From an uncultured Lutibacter sp. (lineage in GTDB: Bacteria > Bacteroidota > Bacteroidia > Flavobacteriales > Flavobacteriaceae): DNA of 7,924 nt. A model generated the notes under the pieces. The model saw only the letters and a program-made list of their open reading frames with translations. It ran no database searches and had not been told where the DNA came from. Location: contig CAJXUO010000053.1 of assembly GCA_913061425.1 (NCBI GenBank), positions 1 to 7,924 of the forward strand, given 5' to 3'. Position numbers and translations under genes: made by a program. Shown in pieces: positions 6,029 through 7,924 of the stretch (the first letter of the stretch is position 1; every line of letters starts with the position of its first letter).

Positions 6029-6865
6029 ATGTTTCGATTACTCAATATAGAATTACACAAACTTAAACACAGTAGAGCAAGTAAAGTTTTAATTATCACT
6101 TACTTTGTATTGCTAACAACAACAGCATTAATTGCAGCAATAAAATTTGATATTGGTCCAATAAAGTTTCACTTGGCTGAAATGGGGGTTTTCAACTTCC
6201 CTTATATATGGCATTTAAACACTTGGTTATCTTCAACCTTAAAGTTTTTCTTACTATTGGTGATTGCCTCAATGATGGCAAACGAGTATAGTAATAAAAC
6301 ATTGAAACAGAACTTAATAGACGGATTGAGCAAGAAAGAATTTATCTTATCAAAGTTCTATACAGTAATTGGTTTTGCTTTGATTTCTACAGTTTTTGTT
6401 TTTATCATCTCTCTTATTTTAGGATTGATTTATTCTGATTTTAATGAAGTGTCTATTATATTTTCAGATTTAGAATATTTAGCCGCATTTTTCGTGAAAT
6501 TAGTTGGCTTCTTCTCTTTTGGTCTATTTATGGGAGTACTTATCAAGCGCTCTGCATTTGCTGTGGCTGGAATCTTAGTATGGCTTTTTATAGAAAATAT
6601 TTCTAGAGGGTTCTTATATTGGAAAGTTAGTCAAGATAGTGATATTGTAAATAAATTCATGCAATTCTTGCCTTTAGAGTCAATGACAAATCTGATCAAA
6701 GAGCCATTTACAAAACTATCTGCTGTGAAATCTCTAGCAAGTCAAGTTGGAGAAGACTTAAGCAAAGACTTTTCTGTTCATTTTACTGATATCGTTATTG
6801 TTTCTGTTTGGACAGTAATTTTTATTTATCTTTCGTATAGACTTTTAAAAAGACGTGATTTGTAA
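6029..6865 (+). CDS. ABC-2 type exporter, membrane permease subunit
   Basis: This 278-residue inner-membrane protein forms the channel of the exporter with the ATPase upstream; the stop and start are 2 bp apart. About six hydrophobic helices are visible: residues 19-38, 66-86, 112-134, 150-171, 174-190 and 253-271. After the second helix comes the typical ABC-2 permease segment ANEYSNKTLKQNLIDGLSKK (84-103), a cytoplasmic stretch thought to contact the ATPase. The loop between helices 5 and 6 (about 191-252) is the largest soluble part and is probably extracytoplasmic. The N-terminus (MFRLLNIELHKLKHSRAS) is a basic amphipathic start common in this family. The C-terminus ends in KRRDL on the cytoplasmic side. 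Family and topology are clear; substrate is not. Any antibiotic, lipid or sodium export role would be a guess. Confidence 0.9.
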   Translation: MFRLLNIELHKLKHSRASKVLIITYFVLLTTTALIAAIKFDIGPIKFHLAEMGVFNFPYIWHLNTWLSSTLKFFLLLVIASMMANEYSNKTLKQNLIDGLSKKEFILSKFYTVIGFALISTVFVFIISLILGLIYSDFNEVSIIFSDLEYLAAFFVKLVGFFSFGLFMGVLIKRSAFAVAGILVWLFIENISRGFLYWKVSQDSDIVNKFMQFLPLESMTNLIKEPFTKLSAVKSLASQVGEDLSKDFSVHFTDIVIVSVWTVIFIYLSYRLLKRRDL

Positions 6866-6994
6866 ACTTTTTTTTCATAAAGTTAGTAGGGTTTTTCTCT
6901 TTTCGACTGTTTCTAGGTATATTAGTATGAGATACTTATTATCCTAAAGTTTGAACTGAATTATTTATTTTCCTTTCATACAAACTCTAAAAAA

Positions 6995-7023
6995 AAGAAC
7001 TATTTATAATTGTTAAAGTTCTT
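6995..7023. repeat. Short inverted repeat in the intergenic region
   Basis: AAGAACT (6995-7001) and AGTTCTT (7017-7023) form a perfect 7-bp inverted repeat around a 15-base loop. It lies in the 221-bp gap between the permease gene and the last gene. No T-tract follows on the plus strand; on the minus strand an A-run becomes a T-run, but no minus-strand gene ends there. The role is unknown: a protein site, or chance in AT-rich DNA. Confidence 0.3.
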
Positions 7024-7036
7024 CTATAATAAGTTA

Positions 7037-7061
7037 ACAACTACTAATAGTTGTATCTTTG
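7037..7061 (+). promoter_or_regulatory. Promoter -7 element with adjoining inverted repeat, for the last gene
   Basis: TATCTTTG (7054-7061) fully matches the Bacteroidota -7 consensus TAnnTTTG and lies 25 bp before the ATG at 7087. It adjoins a perfect 7-bp inverted repeat, ACAACTA (7037-7043) and TAGTTGT (7048-7054), with a 4-base centre. The repeat fills the spacer between where -33 and -7 would lie. No clear TTG -33 element is present, so transcription may depend on an activator or another sigma factor. Confidence 0.6.
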
Positions 7062-7086
7062 TAGATTACTCAATTATCATTTGTAT

Positions 7087-7924
7087 ATGAAAAAAATTAT
7101 ATTCTTATTTACACTTCTTTGCACAACACTCTCATTTTCTCAACAAGAAGCGAATACTTGGTATTTTGGAAGAAATGCTGGTGTTGATTTCAATACTTCT
7201 CCACCAACGGCATTAACAGATGGTACTCTAAACACTCTTGAAGGTTGTTCTTCTTTTGCTGATAGCAATGGGAATGTATTATTCTATTCAGATGGAATTA
7301 CTGTATATACTGTAGATGACACTACTGGTACACATACAATCATGAATTATTCAAATGGAGCTCCTGCAAATAATTTAAAAGGGAATCCATCAAGTACGCA
7401 ATCTGGTATGATTATCCCAAAACCAGGATCTACAAGTATCTATTATTTATTTACAGTTGGAGACAATCAAAATCCCGCTTTTGATTTATACACAATAGAT
7501 ATGTCATTAAACGGAGGATTAGGGGAACTAATTGATGAAGATGGTGATGGTGATTTTTTTGAAAATTTAGCAGCTTCAACTGGCAATATATCCAATTGGA
7601 CTGAAAAAGTTGCTGCTGTAAAAGGTAGAGATTGTAATACATTTTGGGTGGTGTCGACATCTGGAAATACTTATTATTCGTATTTAGTGGATATTAACGG
7701 TGTAGATTTAACTCCTAAAGTTTCTGTAGTAAATAATTCAGCTATAAATAGTAGAGGTTATTTAAAGATATCACCTGATGGAGCAAAACTTGTAGCCGCT
7801 CACCAAAATAACACACAACAATGTATCGTTTATAGTTTTGACAACCAAGATGGTACTGTCAGAAACGATGGTGTATCAATTTTTAATAACTCCCAAAACG
7901 GTCAAGCCTATGGAGTTGAATTTT
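7087..7924 (+). CDS. Secreted beta-propeller-like protein, probable type IX secretion substrate, C-terminus missing
   Basis: The first 279 residues are present and the frame runs off the window. MKKIIFLFTLLCTTLSFSQQ is a typical Bacteroidota Sec signal peptide, probably cut after S18. The mature start resembles large flavobacterial cell-surface proteins that carry gliding-motility or type B T9SS sorting domains at the C-terminus: NTWYFGRNAGVDF (23-35), LEGCSSFADSNGNVLFYSDG (51-70), SGMIIPKPGS (106-115), TEKVAAVKG (172-180) and YLKISPDGAKLVAAH (225-239). The last resembles a WD40/YVTN-type propeller blade. An acidic loop DEDGDGD (150-156) could bind calcium. The sorting domain would lie beyond the window, so the secretion route is inferred from family resemblance. 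Cys12 does not sit in a good lipobox, so a lipoprotein is unlikely. The gene has its own -7 element and no close partner upstream. Confidence 0.85.
   Translation, partial: MKKIIFLFTLLCTTLSFSQQEANTWYFGRNAGVDFNTSPPTALTDGTLNTLEGCSSFADSNGNVLFYSDGITVYTVDDTTGTHTIMNYSNGAPANNLKGNPSSTQSGMIIPKPGSTSIYYLFTVGDNQNPAFDLYTIDMSLNGGLGELIDEDGDGDFFENLAASTGNISNWTEKVAAVKGRDCNTFWVVSTSGNTYYSYLVDINGVDLTPKVSVVNNSAINSRGYLKISPDGAKLVAAHQNNTQQCIVYSFDNQDGTVRNDGVSIFNNSQNGQAYGVEF

Noticed and set aside
1435..6865. The two-component system and the ABC exporter as one antibiotic-sensing resistance module
   Set aside because: The two units are separated by an oppositely oriented menaquinone operon and an unrelated gene, and the exporter promoter shows no good LytTR half-sites.
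6865..6884. AACTTT/AAAGTT hairpin after the permease gene as a terminator
   Set aside because: The 6-bp stem is mostly A-T, the T-run lies in the loop and not after the stem, and such structures are common by chance in this AT-rich DNA.

Overview
The window looks like chromosomal DNA of a member of the Flavobacteriaceae (phylum Bacteroidota). The evidence is the low GC content (about one third by eye), several TAnnTTTG-type promoter -7 elements, a LytS/LytTR two-component pair, and a large secreted protein of the kind that uses the type IX secretion system. It looks like ordinary core or accessory chromosome. I see no integrase, transposase, CRISPR array, tRNA or rRNA, and no phage or plasmid genes. 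The first 47 bases are not biological: they are the P7 end of an Illumina Nextera library adapter left on the contig end.

Layout. 48-1212 (-): a nearly complete signal-anchored calcineurin-like phosphatase whose C-terminus is cut by the adapter. 1213-1434: a divergent intergenic region with a minus-strand -7 element and phased direct repeats resembling LytTR sites. 1435-2951 (+): a histidine kinase and a LytTR response regulator that share one base. 4419-2946 (-): a two-gene menaquinone operon, menI (DHNA-CoA thioesterase) then menF (isochorismate synthase). It converges on the regulator gene with a shared palindromic stop, TTATAA. 4500-5006 (+): a small PRiA4_ORF3-type protein with an acidic tail, divergent from menI. 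5127-6865 (+): an ABC-2 type exporter (ATPase, then six-helix permease), preceded by a 27-bp inverted repeat. 7087 to the end (+): the N-terminal 279 residues of a secreted beta-propeller-like protein, preceded by a clear -7 element.

How the genes relate. The kinase and regulator form one signalling unit. Its likely target is its own promoter, but the sequence does not show this directly. menI and menF act at different steps of the same pathway: menF makes isochorismate from chorismate, and menI releases 1,4-dihydroxy-2-naphthoate from its CoA ester. The ABC pair should form one exporter, with unknown substrate. The phosphatase and the last gene both act outside the cytoplasm. Nothing ties all the genes into one system, and I did not find a convincing previously undescribed system. 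The more unusual points are the adapter remnant, the non-canonical metal motif in the phosphatase, the phased repeats before the kinase gene, and the inverted repeat before the exporter.
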